This document shows, piece after piece, positions 24,501 through 36,925 of a stretch of 64,000 nt of DNA. The notes below the pieces were generated by a model that searched no databases, was not told the DNA's origin, and saw only the letters and a list, made by a program, of their open reading frames with translations. Source of the DNA: Colius striatus (Eukaryota > Chordata > Aves > Coliiformes > Coliidae); assembly GCF_028858725.1 (NCBI RefSeq), contig NC_084761.1:25016501-25080500 (forward strand), read 5' to 3'. The position numbers were made by a program, and so were the translations under genes. Positions within the stretch are counted from its first letter, which is position 1, and each line of letters opens with the position of its first letter.

Positions 24501-25726
24501 CGTCTCTTCCAGTTTTGCACAGATACAACTCCATCATCTCGACCACGCATGAAATGTGTGTACCTAGGCTAGACACCCGGCGTAAGACAGTGCCAGATGG
24601 GGCTGCCAATGCAGACCAACTGGAGGATGCTCCAGTGGAAGCTCAGTGCCATGCTTGTGTCACTGAACATCACCTAGTATCTGCTCATCAACTAGCCGCC
24701 AGGCCAGGCAGATCTGGGTATCTGGGCTGGAAACCTTGCCTCCTCTCGATGCTTGCCTGCTGCGGCTCAGTCAAGTCCCACGGACAGAGATACCGTTTAA
24801 GTGTTTGAATTAATGACTGTAACTGGATGCTAACCAGATCCTTTGGTGGGGAGGGAAAGGCCAAGGGATGGCACAAGCTTCACAAGCCACTCTTGGAAAC
24901 CAGCCTTACAGAGGCTGCCTTGCCTGTCTAGGTGCCCACCGGGATGACTTCCAGAGCTGCCCTGGGCAGCACGGCATGGACAAGATCATGCATCAAGCTA
25001 ACTGGTCCAAGGAAAGCAAGGCACATTACTACGCCAGTGTTAAATACATCCAGAACAAAAAGACTCAGAGAACCACAGCTTTACAAAAATCTGAGCTAGC
25101 CTTCAACTGGAAAGGTTTAAATATGTAAAAGTTATATCTGCAACTGATTAAACACCACTTTGTAGCCATTGTCTCTGCTGTAGAAATAAAAATACGATTC
25201 AAGCTGCACATGGCAAATCTCTGTACTTACACTCTTACCGTTGAGTTTTCTCTCTACTTTTTTGGTAACTGCTTTTTGGTTTTCTTCCTCCCTCTCCCCA
25301 ACCAAACAACACATGATGCTAGCGAAGAGGAAGCCGTTGTCTGCCCGACACACACCCGCTCCGCGCCAGCGCCGAGGATGAGCCGGAGCTCCCGGCAGCA
25401 GCCCGGGCTGCGGGGCACAGGCGGCCGCCAGCTGAAAGAGGGCAAAAGCGGGAAGGGAAAAATCGAAACCTCCGAAGGGAAGCGCGGGGTTAGATCCGAG
25501 AGGGTGCCGAGGTCCTACTGGCAGCATCCCGCAAAAGCCGCGGCGGAGCGGTGCCGGGAAGGAGGGACCGCGCTGGGGTGGCGGTTCGGTGCGGCGCGTA
25601 CTCCTTCCCGCTTGGGCCGGGGGTCTCGCAGCCGGGGGGACACCGCGCACCCCGCCCGCCCCGACGGCAGTCAGGGGGGTGCCGCGCGGGCGGCCCCGCT
25701 CCCCCGCCCCGGTGCCAGTGGCTTAC

Positions 25727-25857
25727 CTTGCGGTGTCCGGTCCCGTCCCGTCCTGTCGCTCCTGCGGCGGGAGGGGAGGAAGGCTTTTTTTTTGTTTTAG
25801 GGGGGCGGGTGTTTACCTAACCCCCCCGCTCCGGCAGGGACGGGCTGCAACGGGGAC
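25727..25857 (-). other. NDNF: Proposed non-coding exon 1 of NDNF
   Basis: On the minus strand a near-consensus donor, CCGCAAG|GTAAGCC, ends an exon at 25727. Counting about 25-30 bases from the TATA box puts the transcription start near 25851-25857, giving an exon of about 130 nt. It contains no ATG, so it would be entirely 5' UTR. A weaker donor (TTAG|GTAAAC near 25815) and two more outside the island core (near 25230-25240) are alternatives. No transcript evidence is available here. Confidence 0.55.
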
Positions 25858-25880
25858 TGTGTCACGCACGTCCCTTCGCG

Positions 25881-25887
25881 CTTTATA
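25881..25887 (-). promoter_or_regulatory. NDNF: TATA box (TATAAAG, minus strand)
   Basis: The minus strand reads GGGGCTATAAAGCGCG, a good TATA box in GC-rich surroundings. It lies about 150 nt upstream of the consensus donor at 25727, which fits a short first exon. A CRE-like GACGTGCGTGACAC follows directly downstream. Confidence 0.6.
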
Positions 25888-25917
25888 GCCCCTTCCCTTC
25901 CCCACCCCTCCCCGCGG

Positions 25918-25983
25918 AGAAAAAAAAAATAAAATTAAAAAAAATACAAAAGAGGAAAAACAATAAAAACGAAGAAAAAGGAG
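25918..25983. repeat. A-rich low-complexity tract inside the CpG island
   Basis: About 65 bp of nearly pure A with some T and G, embedded in otherwise GC-rich sequence just upstream of the TATA box (T-rich on the transcribed direction). It may be a nucleosome-excluding poly(dA:dT) element or simple sequence drift. Confidence 0.8.
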
Positions 25984-26500
25984 GCAGGACCCCCTCGGGG
26001 CACCCGCCGCCGCCCGGGGCGAGGGCACGGCCCCGACTTCGCCGCTCGGGAGGAACTGCAGGGCGGCGGAGCGTCGGACGGCAAAAGTTTGGCGGAGGGG
26101 GCGCGGAGGGGCCGCTCCCGGCGCGTCTCGCTGCTGGCGGCGGGGCGGGCGGGCAGGGGTGCCCCGCGGGCGCGGCCGCACCGCCCCGCCCCGCCACCGC
26201 GCCGCGCCGCTCCGCTCCGCCGAGGGCGGGCCCGCGGGGAGCCCCGCTGTGGCGGCCCCGGGGGGCGGCGGGGACGGGAGCCCCTCAGCCGCCCTCCATC
26301 ACCCCCCGGCTGAGTCGTGGGGGGCAGCGCCGCCCTGCCCGGCTTTGTGACCACCCTCGCCTCCGCCGCCAGAAGCTACTCAACATCCATCTTGGAAGTG
26401 TTATCCTGCCTGAAAGTCGGGACGGGGGGACTCGGCGGGGGGAACGGGTACGCCGTAGGAGAAAGGGGGGAGGAGGTCGGCAGAGGAAGCGCGCCTGTTT

Positions 26501-29500
26501 CTCTTTTCAACGCAGCCGGGAACGCTGTGGAACATCCCTACAGCGATGGACACGGGAGAGAAGGCTTGGGAGATGGTCAGGAATGAACGAGAAAGGGTAT
26601 TTATTAAAGCCTCCTGCAATTTAGCAAATGGGCCTTGAGAATGTATGTGCAACCTCTCGCCTTCTCCCTCCTTTACATTTTGATCGGAGGCAGCTTTCAG
26701 GTTCGGGAACGAGGAACATTTTTCTTACTATTACCTGGGAGCTGCAACGAAAAGGCAGAAAGTATTTTTTGCCATTGAAAAACAAACCCCTCTCTTTTGG
26801 TTTCTTTTTTTTCTTCTTTTTTTTTTTTTTGAGATATATCGGTCATAAAAACACCAAGTGCTACATAAGCATTAGACAAGTTATTAGCAATAATAGGTAA
26901 TTACCCTCAGGGTGATCATTCCTTTCCTACAACAGATCTGGGGAGCAAAAATAAAGTAAAACCTCTTAAAAAAAAATAGACTGCTGAGCCAATCTGACAG
27001 TGAAGCCTCCACACAGCGATACAAAATGTCATACTCTCTAGGATGATGATCAACTTCACTCTGTGAAGACACAGCCCCCAAAGAGCTCATGTCTCGAGAG
27101 ACATGTAGCAGCCAGGACCTCTGCTAATTGCTGTTAGTTACCAGCACTTAGCTCCCACTCTGTGAACTCACAGAGCGACTGGGTTGCTCACCGCAAGCCA
27201 GTGAGCACTCTGCCCAAGGATCTGCTCAAAAATCTAAGTTCACTAAAAGAAATCCAGGAATAAGGAAAAAAGAGCTTCATGAGAGTCCCCATGCATTTAT
27301 CCTTCTGTTTTCATGTCCTTATTTTTACATATTTCACAACTATATTTATAATTTTCAAAGAGACTCAAGGGCAGGAGTTTGGGGGAGACACAGAAGTTTA
27401 GAATTCATTTATGCATGTTTAAGGAAAGCCTGAAAATACCTGGTATTTGCACACAGCATCTCAACTTCTTCCTTTCCAGACGATTGAAAAATAAATAAAC
27501 CTCAGCAAACTACACGTGCTCCTCTTCTGCTGCAGGAGATGCAGAGATTCAATCATCCGAAAATAGGAGAATCTGACTGAATAAGAAAGCCAAAATTAGT
27601 AAAGAAAACCCAGAGAAATCTGACCAGTTTTCCCCCAAGCCTTTGGGGCATGAAGGAGCAGGCAGAGAGGGATGTGCTCAGGTGAAGGCAGGCAGCTACC
27701 TTTGGGTAGGATTCGTGGCACCACAGTATTCTGTAGAGCTTGTGAAAATGGCTGGCTCCCGTTTGAGGTCATTAGAGGTAAAATATTGCTACCCAGCCAA
27801 AGAGCTCTTGAGACTGTGCGCTTCACACGCAGGCAAACCGATTATTTTTAACCCAAGGACAGTTTTAGTGCTATTGTTCTTAGAGGGTATTACTGTTTGT
27901 GATTTCAGGGGAAGCAGGATGACATCCCTGGGATATTATTTACCGAGGTATGTGAATAGCGACTCCTCTGCATATAGATAACTCTTTTTTTGGATGCTTG
28001 CAGTTTCGCCTCTATTGCAACTGTAAATCTCTATCATGATTTAAAGCATTGCACAGAGCAACTCCCAGACAGAAGAGCAGTTAAAACACTTTCAGAACAA
28101 GATTTTCCAAATTTACAAGGTACAAAAATATTAAACATAGATATGGAAGGCAGATTTCGGGTTTAAATGCTGAAAATTTTGTGAATGCCTGGGAGTCAGT
28201 TAAAGGGAAATCAAATAAGGAAAGGCCAAAACACAGAAAATTCTTGTGGGTAGGTGTCTCCTTTGAAATCCTTTTAAACTGTCCCACGTACTATCCCAGC
28301 ACCTGGGAAATTAGTATTGCAGTGCTACCCAGTGAATCCAGAGAGGATTGTGTTTCTACAGTCTTTACAGGAACAGGTCCCAGGCATGGCAACGTTCAAC
28401 GCCCAGGGCGAGAAGCCTTTGACTTTAAAATGCTGTTTCCTTATGCTGGTACAGCAATACTAAGAAACTCAAGGCGGAGATGATCAGAAAACCTTGAAAT
28501 AACTTGTCTCTGGACACTCACTTTCTCCTTCTGCCCTCTTCATGGAACTGAGTTTTACCAGGAAAAATGGGTGCAAGAATGAATTTCAAGAGCTACACGC
28601 TAAGTACTGATGTAAATTATTCATTTGCATGCAGTCGCAATCTCTGTCTGTAGCTATTGGAAATTTACTTGGGAACTGAAACTGTTTTGACTTAAGTGAG
28701 CAAATAAATATCCAAAATTTGGAACATCTGTAATTGGTTAAAAGAGGTGACTGTAAACTGTCTGGATAACATTTGCGCTCTTCACAGTTTCACCATGCTG
28801 GGAGACCCTGTTGGAGTGGATTGATAGGTGCTACCACAAAACAAAATGCATGTTGTTTATTGTGGAAGAAAGGAGGAAGAGATGCTTAATAAGCTATGCT
28901 GTGAATAAAACTCAATAATAAATTTTACCAAAACAAAAATAGAAATGGGCAATTGGATATTCTAGGAGGAGAGAAAGAGGGATAATTCATCAGATAAATA
29001 ATTCATTGCAAATTTTAGCACAGTGCTGCTGTGCATTTGGTATGGAGGACAGATGACACCGTGTGTGCTTGCATCTGTGTGTTTAATTGTGTGTATATAC
29101 TTTTTTTTTTTCCCACCCAGTGGTGTGGCTCTCATTAGAATGCAGATCTGAAGATCTGTTATCAGTAATCCAACAATTAACATTTGTTTTTAGGGAAAGG
29201 GTATCGTTAGTTATTAACCCAAGAAATTGAGATGATAAACTGGATTTATCAATCAATTATGCCTCATAGGCCATGACTGCTTTTAGTTATGCAGCATCAC
29301 ACAGAGCTCACTCGCTCAGAAGAGGAATGGGCTGGGCAGTAAGGCCCTCGAGAGGCATCTAGGAAGCATCTGGCTCAGTAGCTCACTGCCTTCCCCAGTG
29401 GAGCAACACACGAATGCCCAGGTGGAGTCTGAGCAGCAGCAGTGTGCAGGTAAGCGATAAAGCTCTAACAATTTGCTGTAAACATAGAAATAATGCTCCT

Positions 29501-32500
29501 ACTTTCTGTAGAAGTGCTGGTATTACTGAGTTTTGTTTGCCTCAGGCTACAGCTGAGTGAGGGATCAAGTTTTACTTCTGCCCGCTGGGCAGCAAGTGGA
29601 TGCTGCCTGAAACAGTGGCCTACGTGAGAGGTGATGGCCTTTCAGGGCTGGGCAAAGCACGAGTCTGTGAGAACATCTTCCATCTGTGCACTGCTGCTTC
29701 ACCAAGCACAGCTCGGGAGAGCAGGCAAGGAGCAGCAATCCTGCCCAGCACACTTCCACCAAAAACCTGGAGCTACGGAGCTGTTGTGGCCAGTGGCAGG
29801 GAGGTGTGAGCATCCTGCAGTGGCTCCCTTCTCGCCTCAGTTGGGGATTCTTGTTTCAATAAGAGACATTTTCTTTACCCTATCTTGAGAAAAATCAAAA
29901 GCACGTGAAGCAGTTGGTGTGCAGCTTGCGATTTAACTCCATGTTTCTCCTTCATCACTTCAAAGCACTGGTGGGAGAGGGATAAATCGAGACACCTCAA
30001 CAGCAGAGTGTGGCTGATACAATTTCTGGACACCCTGTTCCATGCCCTCCGGGCTTTGCCCAGCTGCAGTGTAAACCCAGTGCGTTGCCGCTGACCCCAA
30101 GAAATTACACATTTGGGCTGCCCTTAACTCATTACTTGCCTATTTTATCCAATTATGTTTTATTTATTAAACTAATCTTTAAAATGTCTTGGTGTTGACT
30201 GTTTTACACCTGCAGCACATTCTTTTTAATCCTACTGTTTTATGAACTGATTAACAAGATTTTTTGCTCTGGCGGCGCAAAAATAAAGCACAAAACTAAA
30301 ATATAGTTCCTAGTAGCTGGTGTTGGTGCTTCCCATATTGTCACTGGAAAACACCTGCTATTAGGCACCGCTGTAGCACTTGTTTTATTTTGTCAAATTG
30401 GGTATAATATTACAAAATCAGATTAATGATGAGCGGTTTCACTGCAAAACCCCAAATCTGCACATAAAAAATAATGACAAGTAGAGTTCTCACGCTCCAA
30501 GCCTGATTTCTTAATCTTTGTTCTACTGAGAAAAGAAAAATTATGCTATTTTGCATAATTTAAATAATCTAATTCACTTTCCAGATAAAATTGTTACCAT
30601 ATCATTGATTTAATCTCAAGTACCCAATAGGCCCCTTAAAATCTGATACAAAGTATCTCTTCCTCTAATTAAAACAAATGAATGTAATAAATGGTATGAT
30701 AATTAGGCATAGTGTAAAGTATAGGCTACTTTGATCCCGAACATGCACCCTTTATTTCTTATGTGACTAGGTGTTCCCACAAACACAGCCCAGGCCCAAG
30801 TTCTTGTTATATTCCTGTCTTCAAAGAATAATTGTTCTAGACATGTCACCACAAAGTATTTAATTCAAGTCGCTCTTTTTGACCACAGTATTAAACACTC
30901 ACACGATGGAGCAACAAATTCTTTCCTTGGCAACAAGAATCAGATGTTAAAAAATGATGCTTAAAACTAAACACTAACTAAATAATTATTATTATTTACT
31001 CTTTTGTGTGCCCCACCAGTTCAGCTGAACATGTGGCTTCTGCACAGATGTGGACAAATGAGACTACTCCTTGTAAAAGCTCAGTGCAAAAGTAATAATT
31101 GCAATTTTTAAGGCCAGTTTGTCACTGTAAGTACTTACCTGCACGATATAGAAGATTGCAACTTACACAGTAGAAAGCTAGAACCCATTCGAAGAAAGGA
31201 TTTTGTGTTTATCTGATAACAACGACTTAGTGAGAAGGATTTGCCTTCACACAGGACAGACAAGGGAAGTCTGTAGTGTCCTAATTCCTTTCAGGTCACT
31301 GAAAAATCCATGGCATCCACCTCCTCCTCCTTCCTTTCTCAAGGTGAAGACCAGCCTTCGATATCCTCAGCTCCCATTTCAAGTCTGAGACTTCTTCCCT
31401 CCTGGTTAACCAAGGACAAGAAACACTCAAAATGCTCTCGTGACAACATTTTTCCCCTTTGGACTTCCTCAGAAGATCCCAAGCTGACTGTAATATGAAG
31501 GTGCTCAGAATTCTTAGCATGTTTGTACATCTATGGTATATAACATGGTTGTGTGCAGTAGTTACAGCTCTCTCTTGATCAAATAGCCCTGAATAAACAT
31601 TAATTCATGTCACTGGGTATATTTAATCACCAGACACCATGATTCCTAGGAAATCAGAACATGCAAGTTACTTCCTAGGCAGAAAACACTGAGAAAGAAG
31701 GATCAAAAGGGAAACTGTCAGTCATTGACCAAATGACACCATTGCTGGGAGAATCTGAAATATATCAGAGCTAAGATTTGCTTCTCTGTAATCACTGGTA
31801 AGGACCAATGAGGAAATTAACTCTTACCCTTTCTTCTCTGGGGACCCCCAGGTTTTAACTTGATCCATTTTCAAAGTCTGTGCTATGGGCTGTAACAACA
31901 CAAAAAGAGGTTTAGTTAAGTATGGTGCAATGTCTGGCTACAGTAAAACTACAGCTGTGCCACCACACAGCACTTAAAGTGTACATCCAGATATGTTAAA
32001 TCAAGCAGGTTCCTTTTTTCTTATCCAAGTGTACCCAGTAGCCCCTAGCAATTAGCAGTGATGTTCTATGTGCTGCCACTCACTTATGCAGAGCAGAGAA
32101 CTCCAGGCAATGACAGAGTGGGAAGGAAAGCTGTAAAATGGTTCCTCTAAAGGCATTATTGCAGGGAAGAATATCCTACACAATTTAGAACAAAAGGTCA
32201 TCTGACTGCTTTTTGTCTCACAAACCCAGAAATCCTGTGGTACAAAGCAGTACACCTGCTTCATGTTGTCTGAAACTCAAAGCTATGGACACATTTTTTG
32301 GTTGGTTGGCAGAGCTTAAAATAAATCCAATACCAAGTGAGTTAAATTCAGCTTTACGTTACGCCCAGGCAGTCCCCAGCATCATCAGGATGGCTGTCTT
32401 GCATATGGAGAGCAGAGGTGGGCTACAGTGACTTGACTATCTCATTAGAAGGTAAAATCAGTGATATCCATTCATTCTGCTTTCCTCAAAGAGCATGGCT

Positions 32501-33158
32501 TATTACTACCTCATACTGCATGGAACAAGCGAAAAAATCTCATCAGTGCACATACCATCCGTGTTGAGGATAAGCATAATGTCCTCATAGCTGGAATGTT
32601 TACTTTGCCCTCTGATGTACTAGTGTAGTAGTTTGCTTATGTAACAAACGTGTTTCTAAAAGTGTGTTTTTAAAAGCTTTTGAAGCACAAATCTGAGCAG
32701 TGACGTTCATACCAAACTACCATGGTCCTGATGGCAAGCTGGACCTCTGAATTCATAGATTCCAACTTTTCAAAAACTTTGCAGCATAAGTCATGCTTGA
32801 TTTTCTTTCCTTTTACCATCCTCCAAAGTTTTAATTGCTGTCTTTTAGGTAACTAAGTGTAAAATGGAATACTTTTCCTTCTCACACCACGATCATACAG
32901 TGTTCTGTCACTAAACCATTAAGCAAGTTTTCCGGTGCTTTGATTTTATATGAGTTTTGTAGCTAAGGGGTGTAATTATCGTAATTAAATGTGGGAAGCA
33001 TGTTAAGGGACAGAAAGATTTGAGGGAATGAGTGCTAAAACAGCTCTGCAAAACAAGTTGGCGAAGAGAAAATGAAAACATCAGTGAAAACTTCAAACTC
33101 TTTTAGCCGCAAAAAATTACATTTCCTTTTTCCGCATCTTTAGCGTCTAATGTTTCCC
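26501..33158. other. Intergenic DNA between NDNF promoter and the CpG-rich patch
   Basis: AT-rich sequence upstream of NDNF. It includes a T-rich low-complexity stretch at about 26800-26831. I recognise no exon, RNA gene or repeat family. Open frames are short and lack supporting splice signals. Distal regulatory elements of NDNF could lie here but cannot be recognised by eye. Confidence 0.5.
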
Positions 33159-33365
33159 GTTAAAAGCCGGGGCTCGTGCAGGCAGCCAGGCTCGCCGGGT
33201 CCAAGCCCGCGGCAGCGAGCTCCGTGTGCCGCGCGCCGCTCCCGCCGCTGCCCGCCGCAGCTCCATCCCCCGGCCAAGCGCGCCATCTGCTGGGCTTGCC
33301 CCAAACCTCCGCGCGCCCCGACACTCCTCCCGGGGACCCGGGCAGCTGCCCCAACCACACACGGC
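33159..33365. promoter_or_regulatory. Compact CpG-rich patch (small CpG island)
   Basis: About 200 bp with more than twenty CpGs, standing alone in AT-rich DNA roughly 7.5 kb upstream of the NDNF promoter. It contains a CTCF-type motif on the minus strand. It could be an insulator, an enhancer or the promoter of an unannotated non-coding transcript. Several overlapping open frames here (for example 33150-33668 plus and 33147-33491 minus) are explained by base composition. Confidence 0.7.
33280..33293 (-). promoter_or_regulatory. CTCF core motif
   Basis: The minus strand reads CCAGCAGATGGCGC, which fits the CTCF core CCASYAGRKGGCRS at every position. Its location in a CpG-rich patch between two genes suits an insulator or loop anchor. 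It contains CpG, so methylation could affect binding. Occupancy is not shown by sequence. Confidence 0.55.
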
Positions 33366-33493
33366 AATCTCCGTCATTACTTCCTTCAGGGCATCGAAGT
33401 TGGTCCTCAAGGTCAATCCCAGAGTTACAATCCACCCCCCCCCGAATTGAAACTTGACAGGACCTTCACCCCAGCGCCAGATCTTTGCCACAG

Positions 33494-36266
33494 AGTTGGT
33501 CTTGCTTACTCTGATAGCGTATTTGAAAGGACACGAACCAAAAGCTCACCGTGCCTGGCTGTGCAGCTCTCACAGAGGAAAGTCATAATCAGATTTGTGT
33601 CAGAGCGAGCCTCGGACTTCCTACCTTCTGAAAATAACCTATGGAGTTGTCTTAAATGCATTTTCTGAACTCAAGCCTTACAACATCCCTGTGCAATCTG
33701 TATCACAGTCTTTGCTGACAGAGGAAACAAGACACAGAGAAACTAAAGGTACTTTAGTTTCCTGACAAGAGGCATCTAACATCTTCTGAGACCTCTCTGG
33801 GGATCTTATTTGGCCACAGCTACCGATACTGAAAGGCATAAGCCTCCAATTGCCCAGTACCATGTCTGCAGATGTTTCAGATACTCACTGGCATCTGGTA
33901 ACATGGGACTGTCTTCAGACATCCAACTGAGACAGCAAATCACTGACAGAAGCCCTGATCTCTCACAGCACCTTCCTCTGACACCTGGCCACGTCAGAAG
34001 GAGATGGCACAGCTCAGGAACTACAAAGTTCCCAAGTCTGCACTTCAGGATGTTACCATAGTTCTTAATCCTCTCTTATTAAACAATGGATCCTGTTATC
34101 TGTCAGATATTTTGCTGAGTCTAAGTAGGACATCTATCTCAAAGATCTATAATTGCTTTCTGTCTCAAGTGAATAGATGATAAAGACCAATGCAGAAGAT
34201 TAGAAGTTAATTGTCATAAACTCCATTGGCCAGGAATAAAACATGCAAGATCAAAATGATTTAGAACACAATTATGGGAAACTTAAAAACCAACATCTTA
34301 TATAATAGAAGAAATTTGTCTCTGTCTAAAGAATACACCATGTGGGAACACACATAACTACTTCGCCTTCAGAAGCACTCACTGTGCTGTCTCTGGTAGG
34401 AGCCTCCACAAATTAGCCAGGGTAGCAGGATCCATATGGCTATGTGAATGGCTTGCACAGAGCCTCAGATGTGCGTGTGTTGTCAACAAGCCCAACTGGT
34501 TTGTCTGTTTATTCATAGCATTCAAACGCTGTGAGGAGCAAAAGGCACAACAGAGAAGCTTTCTATTTACAATTCCCTTGTACCTAAGCACATCACAGCT
34601 ATTCAGAAAAAGTTCTTTTTGACTCCTGATAAACTGCAAGGCCTGCTTTTTAGAAGGTGGGCAATTAACAGGAAAATGCATGTCTGTGTGTGGTCCTCAC
34701 AAAAGCCCATGAGAGAGCTTGCTTCAAGACATTAAGAAATCTTTGCAGATGAGCTGACTACCCAATAGCCAAGGAGGAATTGACAGGATATATTTATTTA
34801 CTCTTTCATTTTTAGAACACCAGCTGGAGGAACATGGGGAGTCAACTAAATCAGAGAGAGTGGAAAGAGCATCCCTGAACTAAGTGGCTTAAGAGTATTA
34901 CTATTCCAAAAGGAAATATTTGCTTAAACATAATTATTTTTCTCAGCACCAGCTTTAAGATTTTTTTGTACAAGCTAATGATATATTTCCAAACTCTGTT
35001 TCTTCTCCCATCCCTCCACACAAAACTGGCATTTATGGTCTGTAAACACCATAGCCTGCTGTGCTGGAAGGCTCTGAGGAATGTTACTAAGTTCACTGCT
35101 TAAAAATCTCTTACACTGAACATAGGCAGAATGAGCAAAGTCAAGCAATGCTTTCACATATGACTGACAGCTGATGCTCCCAGTTGTCCCAGGGACGAGT
35201 CCCAAAAGGTAAGAACACTCCCTTCCCATCAATATTCCCAGTGTTGCTAAAGAGAAAGGAAACCACATTGTAAAATCAAGCAAAAGCCAAATAGGAAACA
35301 TACAGCTTAGAAGTCACTCATTTTCCCATCACCATCACAAGCTTTGAAAGTGGGATAAGATTCGGAATATTTGTTTGCAAATGATATTTTACTTCTGTGA
35401 AGAAAGAAGTGGGTTATGCAGAACTAAAGAGGGAGACAGCAGTGGCAGCAGCTATAGTTTAGCCAAAGGAACACAATGTTGCTTCAGCAAAGGTCTGACA
35501 CTATGCAGACAAGGCAGCATCTTTTGGTGCTGCTTATTACATCTCATTTTTCCAGAGAAGATACTGTCATTTCTTGGTAAAAACCATCAAGATGATGACC
35601 ATCATGTCCACAAAAATCCCATTGCCTAATCAAGGGAAGACCATCATGAAAGGGAAGACCATCATGAAAGCATTTCAACTGCACTAACTTCAGTCTGGCA
35701 TCAATAACAACATTTAAATTCATTGTCTAGATAAGATGTCAGGCCATCAACTCATTTATCATGCATTCATTTATAAAGTTCTTCTGCTTTATTGATAATG
35801 TTATAGATTTCCTCTGAATTGGCCTGAATCTGGATTACAAATGTTCTACGTTCTGTGTGCTCATTGTCTCTAGAGTCAATAAAGCTCCTTCTCAATATAG
35901 TCACATATGCAGTTGTGTGAAGAATTTTGTGACCTCCAAAGCAGAGATGAATTTGTACAGTGGTGGCTATATTTTATTCAGAAAAAGTTCCCACTGATAG
36001 AAGCAGACAGGTTAGACTCCATCTTCCTAACACGTCCTTGAATTTTATGTAGACGTACATGAACGTGCACATGTACTTCTGATATTTTGTGTTCTTATTT
36101 AACTGTTCTGCTAACACACAATTTCATTAACAAATGACTACCAAAAATACAAAATACAAAAGTCTCAGTTCCCTAAATGAGGAATGTACCAGGCTTCATT
36201 GTACATACAAGGTTACGCTATTTAAGTGTGCACTCCTCTTGTGATACATCTTCAGAGGCCTGAATA
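33494..36266. other. Intergenic DNA left of the long CR1
   Basis: AT-rich sequence without recognised genes. It includes an 18-bp tandem duplication near 35.64 kb. At 35247-35248 a minus-strand splice-acceptor-like site (TTTCCTTTCTCTTTAG) is followed by about 90 open codons, but no paired donor or recognisable protein supports an exon. Confidence 0.45.
35633..35669. repeat. 18-bp tandem duplication
   Basis: Two adjacent copies of GGGAAGACCATCATGAAA. This is a local duplication in intergenic DNA, with a related GATGACCATCATG just to the left. Confidence 0.85.
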
Positions 36267-36351
36267 GAGATCACAGAACCACGGAATCACAGGGGCTGGA
36301 AGGGACTTTAAGATATTATCTAGGTCGACGCCCCTGCCAGAGCAGGACCAC

Positions 36352-36925
36352 CTACAGTAGGTCACACAGGAACTCGTCCAGGTGGTTCTTGAATGTCTCC
36401 AGAGAAGGAGACTCAAAAACCCATCTGGGCAGCCTGTGCCAGTGCTCCATCACCCTCACAGTGAAATAGTTTCTCCTTATGTTTTTTTGGAACCTCTTAT
36501 GTTCAAGCTTGTACCCGTTGCCCCTTGTCCTATCATTGGACATCACTGAGAACAGCCTGGCTCCATCCTCCTGACACTCATCCTTTACATATTTGTAAAC
36601 ATTAATGAGGTCACCCCTCAGTCTCCTCGAAGCTAAAGAGCTCCAGCTCTCTCAGCCTTTCACTAGAAGGGAGGTGCTCCACTCTCTTCATCATCTTTGT
36701 GGCCCTGCACTGAACTCTTTCCAGCAGCTCCCCGTCCTTCTTGAACTGAGGGACCCAGAACTGGACACAAGATTCCAGATGTGATCTCACGAGGGCAGAG
36801 TAGAGGAGGAGGAGAACCTCTCTTGACCTACTGCCCACACCCCTTCTAATAAACCCCAGGATGCCATTGGCCTTCTTAGCCACAAGGGCATATTGCTGGC
36901 TCATGCTCTTCTTGCTGCCGACCAA
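36352..36925 (-). pseudogene. CR1 ORF2 C-terminal region (broken)
   Basis: Two frames separated by breaks encode the conserved C-terminal end of CR1 ORF2. One reads AKKANGILGFIRRGVGSRSR, then an SALVRSHLESCVQFWVPQFK segment. The other reads [20 protein letters not shown] and then [20 protein letters not shown]. They belong to the LINE above and are not a host gene. Confidence 0.9.

Larger units (their letters stand above)
6821..25726 (-). other. NDNF: NDNF intron 1 (inferred)
   Basis: About 18.9 kb between the first coding exon and the consensus donor at 25725-25726 in the CpG island. Apart from the CR1 tail near 7.05-7.56 kb and the paired palindromes near 14.4 kb, I recognise no exons or repeat families. 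It contains several moderately GC-rich patches (about 9.6-9.95, 11.6-12.2, 14.05-14.35 and 22.9-23.8 kb), which produce chance open frames. The intron call depends on exon 1 being correctly placed. Confidence 0.6.
25400..26500 (-). promoter_or_regulatory. NDNF: CpG island, probable NDNF promoter
   Basis: A roughly 1.1-kb stretch with very high GC and dense CpG, in sharp contrast to the AT-rich flanks. GC-box-like strings (GGGGCGG, GGGGTGGGG) are frequent. It lies upstream of the NDNF coding exons at a plausible intron-1 distance and contains a minus-strand TATA box and splice donor. No other recognised gene nearby would claim it. Long open frames here on both strands are expected by-products of GC-rich DNA. 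Confidence 0.75.

Noticed and set aside
25132-26354. Several overlapping 90-196-codon open frames in the CpG island
   Set aside because: GC-rich DNA lacks stop codons by composition. Frames occur on both strands with Pro/Arg/Gly/Ala-rich translations and no domains.
33140-33668. 172-codon plus-strand and 114-codon minus-strand frames at the 33-kb CpG patch
   Set aside because: Explained by base composition. The frames run from the CpG patch into ordinary AT-rich DNA and have no splice or domain support.
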